Below, one piece after another: positions 55,785 through 63,399 of a stretch of DNA of 64,000 nucleotides. This DNA is from Bacillota bacterium (GTDB taxonomy: Bacteria > Bacillota > Clostridia > Peptostreptococcales > Anaerovoracaceae): the NCBI GenBank assembly GCA_017433375.1, contig JAFRHG010000004.1, positions 1 through 64,000 of the forward strand, written 5' to 3'. Made by a program: the position numbers and the translations under genes. Below the pieces are notes generated by a model. The model ran no database searches, had not been told where the DNA came from, and saw only the letters and a program-made list of their open reading frames with translations. Position 1 is the first letter of the stretch; every line of letters begins with the position of its first letter.

Positions 55785-57260
55785 ATGCAAGCAAGCAAAG
55801 CGAACAAACGAATCACATCGAAGCTGCTGACCGCACTGCTGGCGGTGGCACTGGTATTCACCATGATGCCGCTGACGGGCGGGGCTTCGTATGCAGGAAG
55901 CCCCACACCCACATGGAATGATAATGATCTTGCGCTTACCGTTAATGACGGAAAGAGCGTGAAAGAGTACACCAGACCGCAGGTCAAGGATCTGACATCA
56001 ACAGAATACACTTTCAACTACATGAAAAACGGAGTGGCAAAGGAAGATAAAGTAGTTGGAGTTGCTTTGTCGACGCTTTTACAAGACGCGAAGAAGAAGT
56101 ATGTGGTGAAGGTGGAAACCGTTGATAATTCCAGCAAGGTAAAGGCAAACGGGAAAACGGGAAAAGAGCTGGTTGCTGAAGATGCCCATTACATTCTGGC
56201 ATACACGGTCAACGGGGAGGATGCCATTACAACAACGAAAGATGATCCGCCGTTCATTGGCTGTTTTATGCTGTATGGCATTAACGCTGATGGGGGCGTG
56301 GATATCGACAAAATGGTCAACAGGATCACCGTAACCAATGAAGAACCCGTCCCGGCGGACACCAGCCTTACTGTTACAGGCGCTGCAGTTTCGGCCGAAA
56401 AAAAATGGGCGAGTCTGGATGAATTGAGAGATGACAGCAAGGTCAAGGCCAAAACGGAAACAAAGACTTTCTTATGGAAGAATTCGTATGACAGCACGGG
56501 AACGGCAAAAGTAACCGGGATCTCACTGGAAAACCTGATCAATATCATTGGCGTGAAACCCAATATGGAGATTACTTCTGTCAGCATCGATATGACTGAT
56601 GGCAAGCACCTGGAGTACACGGCAAAGGAGGTTCTGACTTCTGACCTCGAGGGAAACAAGGCCATGTTTGCCTGGACCTACACGAGTTCAGATAAGGGCA
56701 TTGAGGAAAAGAATCAGCAAAGAACGATCCTTGGTCAGTTTAAGGCGGGCGAAGTAAATCAGTCCCGTTGGGGAAAATATGTTAACAAGCTCACCATTAA
56801 CGGTAAAGAGAAGCCCCCCGTCGTAGACGGACAGGAAGCCACGGTCGACGGCAACAGCTACACGGTAACCTCCGCATCGGCGAAGACGGCTGCCTTCACG
56901 AAGGGAAAGAACGGGAAGAAGCAGAGCGTGCCGAGTACGGTAACGGTCAACGGTGTCCAGCTGAGGGTCACGGAAGTCGCTCCCAATGCCTTCACCGGCA
57001 CGACGGCACGGACCGTCACGCTGGGTCAGACTATCGAAAAACTGGATGCGAAAGCCTTCGCCAAGTCCAAGGTCACCAAGCTGGTCGTGAAAACCAAAAA
57101 GCTGACCAAGGCATCGGTCAAGGGTTCCCTGAAGAGCTCGAAGGTCAAGAAGATCCAGGTCAAAGTCGGCTCCAAGAAAGTGAACAAGAAGTATGTGAAG
57201 AAGTATAAGAAATTCTTCACCAAGAAGAACGCCGGCAAGAAGGCACGCGTATATCGCTGA
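55785..57260 (+). CDS. Secreted protein with two sulfite-oxidase-like regions and BspA-type LRR tail
   Basis: 491 residues. Signal peptide about 1-37. Two related regions (about 40-185 and 190-345) each carry a pattern of a short beta start, a VVGVALSTLL or VTGISLENLI helix, and a closing MVNRITVTN or YVNKLTIN strand, as in the SUOX-like domain of the operon partners. The C-terminus (about 365-491) is a BspA-like leucine-rich repeat with a lysine-rich end. Both the ribosome binding site (AGCAAGCAAAGGAGG) and the codons after the start (CAAGCAAGCAAAGCG) match the candidate sRNA loop. Surface display is likely, function unknown. Confidence 0.75.
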   Translation: MQASKANKRITSKLLTALLAVALVFTMMPLTGGASYAGSPTPTWNDNDLALTVNDGKSVKEYTRPQVKDLTSTEYTFNYMKNGVAKEDKVVGVALSTLLQDAKKKYVVKVETVDNSSKVKANGKTGKELVAEDAHYILAYTVNGEDAITTTKDDPPFIGCFMLYGINADGGVDIDKMVNRITVTNEEPVPADTSLTVTGAAVSAEKKWASLDELRDDSKVKAKTETKTFLWKNSYDSTGTAKVTGISLENLINIIGVKPNMEITSVSIDMTDGKHLEYTAKEVLTSDLEGNKAMFAWTYTSSDKGIEEKNQQRTILGQFKAGEVNQSRWGKYVNKLTINGKEKPPVVDGQEATVDGNSYTVTSASAKTAAFTKGKNGKKQSVPSTVTVNGVQLRVTEVAPNAFTGTTARTVTLGQTIEKLDAKAFAKSKVTKLVVKTKKLTKASVKGSLKSSKVKKIQVKVGSKKVNKKYVKKYKKFFTKKNAGKKARVYR

Positions 57261-57281
57261 TCAGAACTGACTGACTGGTTT

Positions 57282-57314
57282 CCGGCCTCACATCATTGAC
57301 AGATGTGAGGCCGG
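57282..57314 (+). terminator. Perfect 13-bp hairpin before the importer genes
   Basis: CCGGCCTCACATC (57282-57294) pairs with GATGTGAGGCCGG (57302-57314), loop of 7. No U-tract follows. More likely an RNA-processing or stability element setting importer level relative to the secreted proteins. Confidence 0.6.
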
Positions 57315-57322
57315 GCCATATT

Positions 57323-58369
57323 ATGAGGACTATGGAGAATATACGGAACAACGCGAGATCAAAGCGGCAGAAAAGGGCAGTCAACCTGTCTCTTTTTGTC
57401 GTGCTGATCCTCGCCGTTCTGGCCTGCCTTTGCGTGGGAAAATACTCCATCGCCCCGGGAGAGTGCATCCGCATTCTCTTCGGCCGGCTTTTCGGGGCGG
57501 CCCAGACCTGGGATCCGATGGATGAGAATCTTCTGCTGGGCGTACGGCTGCCCCGAACGATGGCGACGGTGATCGTCGGTGCGGCCCTGGCCCTGTCGGG
57601 AGCGGTGTATCAGGGGATCTTCCGCAACCCTCTGGTGTCTCCGGACTTTCTCGGGGTGTCCTCGGGAGCGTGCATCGGCGCGGCGGTGGCGATCCTTCTC
57701 TCCATGAGCGCGGCCTTCGTGCAGGTCTTCGCCTTCTTCGGCGGCATCGCGGCGGTTTCTCTGACCGTGATGATCCCCAGGCTCCTGCGCAGCGATTCGA
57801 ACATCATGCTGGTGCTGGCCGGCATCATCGTCAGCGGCGCCATGACGTCCATACTGGGCTTCATCAAATATATCGCCGATCCCCAGACCCAGCTGGCGGC
57901 CATCACCTACTGGCAGCTGGGCAGCTTCGCCTATGTAGACAACCGCACCGTACTGAGCGTACTGCCTCTCAGCATCGCGGCGGCGGTCGTTCTGCTGGCT
58001 CTGGCCTGGTGGATCAACGTACTTTCCCTGGGCGAGCAGGAAGCCCGGAGCCTGGGCGCGAACGTATCTCTTCTGCGAGGCATATGCATCGTGTGTTCCA
58101 CGGTACTGACAGCAGGCGCGGTCTGCGTCGCCGGGACCATAGGATGGATCGGCCTCGTGATCCCCCATTTCGGGCGGATGCTGGTGGGCTCCGACAACCG
58201 GAGCCTGCTGCCGGCAGCGTGCCTGATCGGCGGGGTATTCATGCTGCTGGTGGACACGGTGACGCGAATCATCGGACCCGCTGAGATGCCGGTGAGCATC
58301 CTGACCGGGCTGATCGGCGCGCCATTCTTCGCCTGGCTGCTTTACCGGCAGAGGATGAACCTGAGGTAG
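57323..58369 (+). CDS. FecCD/BtuC-type ABC importer permease
   Basis: About 348 residues with 10 hydrophobic segments, the type II importer fold used for cobalamin, siderophores, haem, and molybdate/tungstate (MolB of Haemophilus). Conserved stretches include RLPRTMATVIVGAALALSG, NPLVSPDFLGVSSGA and GLVIPHFGRMLVGSDNR, the last being the ATPase-coupling loop. The start is uncertain: ATG 57323 is used, ATG 57332 is also possible, and the TTG at 57296 is inside the hairpin. It is followed after 3 bases by its ATPase. Substrate is not set by the permease sequence. Confidence 0.9.
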   Translation: MRTMENIRNNARSKRQKRAVNLSLFVVLILAVLACLCVGKYSIAPGECIRILFGRLFGAAQTWDPMDENLLLGVRLPRTMATVIVGAALALSGAVYQGIFRNPLVSPDFLGVSSGACIGAAVAILLSMSAAFVQVFAFFGGIAAVSLTVMIPRLLRSDSNIMLVLAGIIVSGAMTSILGFIKYIADPQTQLAAITYWQLGSFAYVDNRTVLSVLPLSIAAAVVLLALAWWINVLSLGEQEARSLGANVSLLRGICIVCSTVLTAGAVCVAGTIGWIGLVIPHFGRMLVGSDNRSLLPAACLIGGVFMLLVDTVTRIIGPAEMPVSILTGLIGAPFFAWLLYRQRMNLR

Positions 58370-58372
58370 CTG

Positions 58373-59167
58373 ATGATATACGAAATCGAACACCTGACAT
58401 TTTCATATCCGGGAAGCGAACGGAAGGTTCTGGACGATGTTTCCCTCAGCCTGAGGGAGGGCGGGATCCTCTGTATCCTCGGCCCGAACGGAGCCGGCAA
58501 GACCACGTTGCTGAACTGCATGGCGGGGTTGCTGAAGCCGGACGCGGGGAAGATCACCCTCTGCGGAAGAGCATTGGCGGACATGAGCGAGCGGGAGATC
58601 GCCCGGCTGGTAGGATACGTGCCGCAGCTGCACACGCCGGCCTTCGATTACCGGGTGCTGGACTTCGTGCTGATGGGACGCACGCCCCAGCTGGGCATGT
58701 TCGGCCGGCCGAAGGCGGAGGATGAGGAACTGTGCGCTTCCGTGCTGGAGAGCATGGGCATAGCTCACCTGGCGGAAAAATCCTACCGCAACATCAGCGG
58801 CGGCGAACGGCAGCAGGTGCTGATCGCCCGGGCCATCGTGCAGCAGCCGAAGACGGTTCTCTTTGACGAGCCCACAGCCCATCTGGATTACGGCAACCAG
58901 CAGAGAGTACTGCAGCGGATCCGGCAGATGGCATCGGAGGGCTTCTCCGTGATCATCACGACCCACAATCCGGATCACGCGCTGCTGCTGGGAGACCAGG
59001 CGGCCATCGTCACCAGGGATGGAAAAATCCTGCAGGGCTCAAGCGAAGAGATCATCACGGAGGAGGCGCTGCGGGAGATCTACGGGATCGACCTGCGGCT
59101 GCTTACGGTGGAATCCCTGGGCCGCCGGGCATGCCTCGCGCCGGGACTGGAGGCGGAGGATGAGTAG
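58373..59167 (+). CDS. ABC importer ATPase (FecE/BtuD/MolC type)
   Basis: 264 residues. Walker A is GPNGAGKTT (about 37-45), signature NISGGERQQVLIARAI (about 141-156), Walker B TVLFDEPTAHLD (about 161-172), and the switch His is in ITTHNPDH. Energises the permease encoded 3 bases upstream. Its stop overlaps the start of the substrate-binding lipoprotein by 8 bases, so the three parts are translationally coupled. Confidence 0.95.
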   Translation: MIYEIEHLTFSYPGSERKVLDDVSLSLREGGILCILGPNGAGKTTLLNCMAGLLKPDAGKITLCGRALADMSEREIARLVGYVPQLHTPAFDYRVLDFVLMGRTPQLGMFGRPKAEDEELCASVLESMGIAHLAEKSYRNISGGERQQVLIARAIVQQPKTVLFDEPTAHLDYGNQQRVLQRIRQMASEGFSVIITTHNPDHALLLGDQAAIVTRDGKILQGSSEEIITEEALREIYGIDLRLLTVESLGRRACLAPGLEAEDE

Positions 59168-60254
59168 CAGAAGAACGGCAGCGGTATATTTTTCTATGAT
59201 GATTCTGTGTGCCGCCCTGTGCCTCGCCGGCTGCGGAGGGGGCTCCGGAACGGAAAGCCCCGGAAGCGCGAAAGATGCCGGGAAGGTAAGCAGTGGACCG
59301 GCAGGCACGGTGATTTCAGAGACGGAGGACAGCCTGACCGTCGTCGATCAGGCGGGCCGCGAGGTGACGGTGAAGCGGGATCCCCAAAGCATCGCCCTCA
59401 GTTACCGGGTGGCGATCCGGTTCCTGCTGAGCCTGGACCAGGGCGACAAGATCACCGGGATCGGCAAGAGCGAACCCTTCCTGGAGGAGCTGCAGCCGTC
59501 GCTGGCGGAATGTGCCGATGTGGGCCGGGGCGTGGCGGACATCGAAGCGCTGGCCGACCTGAATCCGGATCTCTTTATCCACAAGGCGGGGGACCGGAAG
59601 ACCCTGGAGGCGGTCGATGGGATCGGGATCCCGGCAATCGGCATTGAAGTGGAGACACCGGACGACATGGTCACGGCGCTGGATCTTCTGGGAAAGGTCT
59701 GCGGCGCGGAGGAAAAAGCCGGGGAACTGATCCGTTACTATAACGAACAGATCGACGCGGCAACGGAGCGGACAGCATCCCTCGGCGATGCTGACCGGCC
59801 GACCGCCATTGTCATGGGATCCTCCATCGGCAAGGTGGCCGACGGCTCCATGCTTCAGGGAGAGATGCTGGAACTGGCCGGCGCCGTCAACTGCGCGGTG
59901 GACCTGAAGGCCACGGAGCTCTGGCCCACCGCCGGGACGGAACAGATCTTCAAGTGGAATCCGGACTACATCTTCATCACGGGCAGCGAGAGCGCCGTTT
60001 ACAGCGCCGAAGACATCCTGAAGGATCCGGCCTGGTCTGAACTGAAGGCGGTAAAACAGAAACACGTATACGAGATGCCGGCGGAGAAGGACTCCTGGGA
60101 GTTTCCCGGGGTCGTCAGCACGCTGGGCATCGATTACATGACCCACGTAATGCATCCGGAGCTTCTGGATGAGGAAACCCTGGAGCAGCACGTGAACGCG
60201 TTCTATGATCTTTCCTACGGCAGAACATTCAGCCGGGAGGAACTGGGGTACTGA
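59160..60254 (+). CDS. Substrate-binding lipoprotein of the importer
   Basis: 364 residues from ATG 59160, overlapping the ATPase gene; the frame's earlier start at 59019 is rejected. The lipobox is LAGC with Cys25. The mature part is a BtuF/FecB-like clamp starting TVVDQAGREVTVKRDPQSIA, with DLNPDLFI (about 138-145) and WNPDYIFITG (about 262-271), the two hallmark segments. The C-terminal WEFPGVVSTLGIDYM and HPELL segment resembles family members assigned to metal oxyanions or metal complexes, which would fit the Mo/W neighbourhood. Cobalamin or iron chelate uptake remains possible. Confidence 0.9.
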   Translation: MSSRRTAAVYFSMMILCAALCLAGCGGGSGTESPGSAKDAGKVSSGPAGTVISETEDSLTVVDQAGREVTVKRDPQSIALSYRVAIRFLLSLDQGDKITGIGKSEPFLEELQPSLAECADVGRGVADIEALADLNPDLFIHKAGDRKTLEAVDGIGIPAIGIEVETPDDMVTALDLLGKVCGAEEKAGELIRYYNEQIDAATERTASLGDADRPTAIVMGSSIGKVADGSMLQGEMLELAGAVNCAVDLKATELWPTAGTEQIFKWNPDYIFITGSESAVYSAEDILKDPAWSELKAVKQKHVYEMPAEKDSWEFPGVVSTLGIDYMTHVMHPELLDEETLEQHVNAFYDLSYGRTFSREELGY

Positions 60255-60255
60255 G

Positions 60256-61602
60256 ATGGGCAGGAGACCGGCAGCAACTGAACATGGTCTATTCAGGCGT
60301 TTTGCCGCGTTCCTGTGCGCCGCGGTGCTGGCCATCGGGCCGGGATTGCTTTTGCTTCCGGAAGCCTGGCCGGTTCACGCGGAGACCGCGGGGCAGACGC
60401 TGAGCGTTCGGGTGCAGTATTTCGGCGAGCGGGGCGACATGATCCGCGAGAAGGCCAGGTTTTCCCGAAACGACCTGGAGGCCATGGGCGCCCAGACCTG
60501 TTACTACTCCAATGTGACGAGCGCCGGTACAGTCATGTCCATGGCGGCCCATGGACCGGAGGTGATGAGCATCATCGTCAATGCCGGCATCAATCCCGGC
60601 TCGATCAAGAACATCACCTTCCGCACCACCGACGGGTACACGCGCAATTTTACGGTGGAGCGGCACCTGTCCGGCGGCAGATACTACTATCCGAACCTGT
60701 CGGCGAACTATGAGCGCGGCGAGGACGGGCAGACCCTGGTGCCCCTGGAAGGGGCACTGGCCGACGGATATGAAGTGCCGTCGATCCTGGCGCTCACCTT
60801 CGGGTCGACGAAGGAGCCCGGCGCCCGGGCGGAGGAGCAGCCCATGAGCGCTGACCGGTCCTACCGGTTCTGCATGGGGCAGACGCCGCTTACCGAGGGG
60901 CAGCGGAGCCGGCCGGGGGAGAACGGAGACGTTTCCTCACTGGACTCCGTTCACAGCATCTACGGCATCGACGTCACCCTCGACGGATCGCCGGTGGCGG
61001 GCATCGGCATCGATCCGGTGGACTCCGATTTCAAGGTGGGCAGCGTGACGAAACTGACGGTGTCCATCGCCGGAGATGAGCTTTTCGCGGAGGACTACGG
61101 CAAGGCCCTGGGAAAACTCACCTGGTCGAGCAGCAATAAATCCATCGCCAAAGTCGACCAGAACGGCAATGTGACGATCCTGAAACCCGGCAAGGTCACG
61201 ATCACCGTACGGGCGGAGAACGGCATGACCGCTTCCGTGACCATCAACGGGACGGGCAAGGCGAAGAAAAAGAGCACCAAAGTCGCGGCGCAGACGTCAG
61301 CCCGGCAGAACGGATCGGCCGCCGCGACGGTGAAGACGACGGGCGCCGCCCAGGCGAGCCAGGCTCCCGCGAAAAAAGTGCGGCTGCGGGAGATCTCCCT
61401 GGGGGAAAAGGTCGAACCCACCCAGCCGCCGGAGTCGGAGCAGCAGGTCATGGAAGAGGATTCTGCGGCGCTGAAGGAGCAGGATCCCTACGCGCCGGGT
61501 ACGGCAGCCGCCGCCTCGCTTACGGCCATTGCGGCCTGCGGCGCGGGAGGCGTCCACCGGTTCCGACGCTACCGGGAGATCCTGAAGGGCTGGAAGAGAT
61601 AG
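60256..61602 (+). CDS. Membrane-anchored secreted protein with sulfite-oxidase-like and BIG2 domains
   Basis: 448 residues from ATG 60256, which touches the preceding stop (TGAGATG). A signal peptide runs to about 45. The first domain (about 45-250) has the ARFSRNDLEAMG start and a GRYYYPNLSANYERG segment like the gene at 54463. A BIG2 domain (about 255-335) is followed by an Ala/Lys-rich linker. A final hydrophobic stretch (AAAASLTAIAACGAGG) before HRFRRYREILKGWKR anchors it to the membrane with a basic cytoplasmic end. It lies directly after the importer binding protein and before the ExbB-like channel, so it may link the two. Confidence 0.78.
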   Translation: MGRRPAATEHGLFRRFAAFLCAAVLAIGPGLLLLPEAWPVHAETAGQTLSVRVQYFGERGDMIREKARFSRNDLEAMGAQTCYYSNVTSAGTVMSMAAHGPEVMSIIVNAGINPGSIKNITFRTTDGYTRNFTVERHLSGGRYYYPNLSANYERGEDGQTLVPLEGALADGYEVPSILALTFGSTKEPGARAEEQPMSADRSYRFCMGQTPLTEGQRSRPGENGDVSSLDSVHSIYGIDVTLDGSPVAGIGIDPVDSDFKVGSVTKLTVSIAGDELFAEDYGKALGKLTWSSSNKSIAKVDQNGNVTILKPGKVTITVRAENGMTASVTINGTGKAKKKSTKVAAQTSARQNGSAAATVKTTGAAQASQAPAKKVRLREISLGEKVEPTQPPESEQQVMEEDSAALKEQDPYAPGTAAAASLTAIAACGAGGVHRFRRYREILKGWKR

Positions 61603-61635
61603 AGACAGAGAGACATTATTGGAGGAACAGAGAGT

Positions 61636-62352
61636 ATGTCAAAGGTTATTATTGATACGTTGCGCATGGTTGCCGGATCGCTGCAGATCCCGGCGATCGT
61701 CATCCTGCTTCTGCTGATCCTGCTCACCATCATCATGCTGGGCGGTTTCGCGGTGGAAGCCCTCACCGAGCGACGGGTGCTGAAGGTCAGCATTCCCGAA
61801 CTGGTGGACAACCTCCACGGCAAGAGCATTCAGGAGGTCCGGAAGATCATCAGCGACAGCGGCCTGCTGCCCCGGCAGAAGGAGGCATACCTGGAACTGG
61901 TGAAGCGGACGGCCCTGCCGGATGATCTGCGGGAAGCGCTGGCGCGGCAGATCGCGGCAGATGAAGAGTACCGTTACCGGCGCATCGTCAGGGTGACGGA
62001 TCTGACCTCCCGGATCGCGCCCATGTTCGGCCTGATGGGCACGCTGATCCCCCTGGGCCCGGGCCTCATCGCCCTGGGACAGGGAGATACGAAGACCCTC
62101 TCTGACTCCCTGATGATCGCCTTTGACACCACGGTTGCCGGCCTGATCAGCGGCGCCATTTCCTACTTCATCTCCGGCGTGCGCAAAGGCTGGTACGAGC
62201 AGTACATGTCCTGGACCCAGACCATCATGGAAGCCATCCTGAACGTCCAGGCCACCGAGCGCCGGAAGGCCATCCGCCAGCTGCAGAAGCAGAAGGCACA
62301 GGAGGAGGCCGTGCCTCAGCCGGAAGACGCCTGGACGGGAGGTGATCAGTGA
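61636..62352 (+). CDS. MotA/TolQ/ExbB-type proton channel protein
   Basis: 238 residues with three membrane helices (about 19-40, 120-150 and 165-190). The pair SRIAPMFGLMGTLIPLGPGL and TTVAGLISGAISYF is the family signature for helices that line the proton path. GGAGG precedes the ATG. Such channels power work across the envelope. An ExbB-like protein is odd in a monoderm, since there is no outer membrane, but similar pairs with DUF2149 occur near metal importers in archaea and Clostridia. Its stop overlaps the next start (TGATG). Confidence 0.88.
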   Translation: MSKVIIDTLRMVAGSLQIPAIVILLLLILLTIIMLGGFAVEALTERRVLKVSIPELVDNLHGKSIQEVRKIISDSGLLPRQKEAYLELVKRTALPDDLREALARQIAADEEYRYRRIVRVTDLTSRIAPMFGLMGTLIPLGPGLIALGQGDTKTLSDSLMIAFDTTVAGLISGAISYFISGVRKGWYEQYMSWTQTIMEAILNVQATERRKAIRQLQKQKAQEEAVPQPEDAWTGGDQ

Positions 62353-62666
62353 TGAGAATGGACCCGAAGAAGGGGACCTTCCGCATGAAACAGCTGACGG
62401 AGGACTTCAGCCCCATGGAAGGCGTGGGCAACATGGCGGACGCCATGCTGGTCTTTGCCTGCGGGCTTCTCCTCGCCCTGATCATCAGCTGGAATGTGGA
62501 CGTGAGCGAGACCGGTGAGATCACCCATTCGCCGGACGTGAAATACGAAGTGGAGAACATCGGCGATACCATCGAAAAGGACGCCGCCGATACGGAAAAC
62601 CTCAAGGATATGGGCCGGGTCTATCAGGATCCGGACACGGGCAAGTACTATGTGGTGGAAGAGTAG
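62352..62666 (+). CDS. DUF2149 protein, ExbD-like partner
   Basis: 104 residues from ATG 62352, coupled to the channel gene by TGATG; a GTG one codon earlier is less likely. One membrane helix (about 29-47, ADAMLVFACGLLLALIISW) is preceded by a short cytoplasmic part and followed by a small extracytoplasmic domain. The membrane start with an Asp (MADAML) resembles the proton-carrying Asp of ExbD/TolR. It probably pairs with the upstream channel protein. Confidence 0.85.
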   Translation: MRMDPKKGTFRMKQLTEDFSPMEGVGNMADAMLVFACGLLLALIISWNVDVSETGEITHSPDVKYEVENIGDTIEKDAADTENLKDMGRVYQDPDTGKYYVVEE

Positions 62667-63147
62667 GGCAAGCCTGGCGCTGTTTCTGGCGGCGATGATT
62701 GCCTTTGCCGCCGCACTGACCGGCTGCGGAACCGATGACATCGACATCTCCGGCTACGGGGATCAGACGGTCACCATCACCGGCGTTACGGACAAGGACA
62801 TCACCCTGACCATCGCGGACCTGAAGGCCATGGACTGTGTCACGGTCTCCGCCGAAAGCACCAGCGACAAGATCGGCGAGGTCCGGGTGACCGGCCCCAC
62901 CCTGGACACGGTTCTGGGGCAGTTCGGCATGTCCTGTAAGGACATCGGCCAGGCCCGCGTCTGCGGCAGGGATGACTACGACGTGAAGCTGACGGCGGAC
63001 ACCCTCGCCAATGACCAGATCATTCTGGCCTTCGGAATCGACGGCCAGCCGCTGGGAGAGGAGGACGCGCCCCTGCGCCTCATCATTCCGGGCTCCGACT
63101 CCGCCTGGTGGGTCCGCATGGTTGAGCGCATCGAGCTGACCGACTGA
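62650..63147 (+). CDS. Lipoprotein with sulfite-oxidase-like fold
   Basis: 165 residues, overlapping DUF2149 by 17 bases. The lipobox is LTGC with Cys26. The mature part is a compact form of the Oxidored_molyb fold: TIADLKAMDCVTVS, VTGPTLDTVLGQFGM, and the characteristic end GQPLGEEDAPLRLIIPGSD followed by WWVRMVERIEL. In true sulfite oxidases and YedY a cysteine in the early part binds Mo; here Cys sits in DLKAMDC and GMSC, positions I cannot equate with the ligand. It could bind molybdopterin, another cofactor or nothing. Last gene of the operon. Confidence 0.82.
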   Translation: MWWKSRASLALFLAAMIAFAAALTGCGTDDIDISGYGDQTVTITGVTDKDITLTIADLKAMDCVTVSAESTSDKIGEVRVTGPTLDTVLGQFGMSCKDIGQARVCGRDDYDVKLTADTLANDQIILAFGIDGQPLGEEDAPLRLIIPGSDSAWWVRMVERIELTD

Positions 63148-63194
63148 GCCCCCTGATGTGCGCTCAGATTCCGCCGGGCAAGGCAAAAAACGCA

Positions 63195-63223
63195 TTGCTA
63201 TTGTAGGGAAAATCCCGTATAAT
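63195..63223 (+). promoter_or_regulatory. Promoter of the polyferredoxin-AOR operon
   Basis: TTGCTA (63195-63200), 17-base spacer, perfect TATAAT (63218-63223). The start of transcription would be near 63230, giving a leader of about 170 nt. Confidence 0.85.
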
Positions 63224-63232
63224 TAGGTAAAA

Positions 63233-63321
63233 GACTCCGACTCCCTCACGACACACGGGGTGTGCCGGTGGGAGCGCCAGGTATCGGGAGTGATCCCGGT
63301 GCCCGCCATTGTGCAAAGGAG
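63233..63321 (+). ncRNA. Structured leader, Moco/Tuco-riboswitch candidate
   Basis: Closing pair CTCC (63235-63238)/GGAG (63318-63321). Inside are CACAC-GGG-GTGTG (63252-63264) and an arm GGTGGG (63267-63272)/CCCGCC (63302-63307) topped by CGGGA-GTGA-TCCCG (63285-63298), a GNRA-capped hairpin. It lies between a strong promoter and a terminator and precedes a tungsten-type enzyme operon. Class assignment is a guess from context. Confidence 0.6.
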
Positions 63322-63348
63322 ACCGTATGGTTTGCCTTTGCTTTTTTT
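63313..63348 (+). terminator. Leader terminator before the polyferredoxin gene
   Basis: GCAAAGG (63313-63319) pairs with CCTTTGC (63335-63341) with GACC/GGTT inside, followed by seven T. The left arm shares two bases with the leader's closing helix. The right arm can instead pair with AAAGGCAA at 63353-63360, so alternative folds exist. Confidence 0.85.
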
Positions 63349-63399
63349 ATAAAAAGGCAACGGCAGCAGGGAAGAAGTGTTGTAAGGGAGAAAAGAACT

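Noticed and set aside
456..63360. The AAAGGCAA octamer as a Chi or KOPS site
   Set aside because: These are strongly strand-biased; here 21 copies read one way and 13 the other with alternation along the window. Not fully excluded without replication-direction data.
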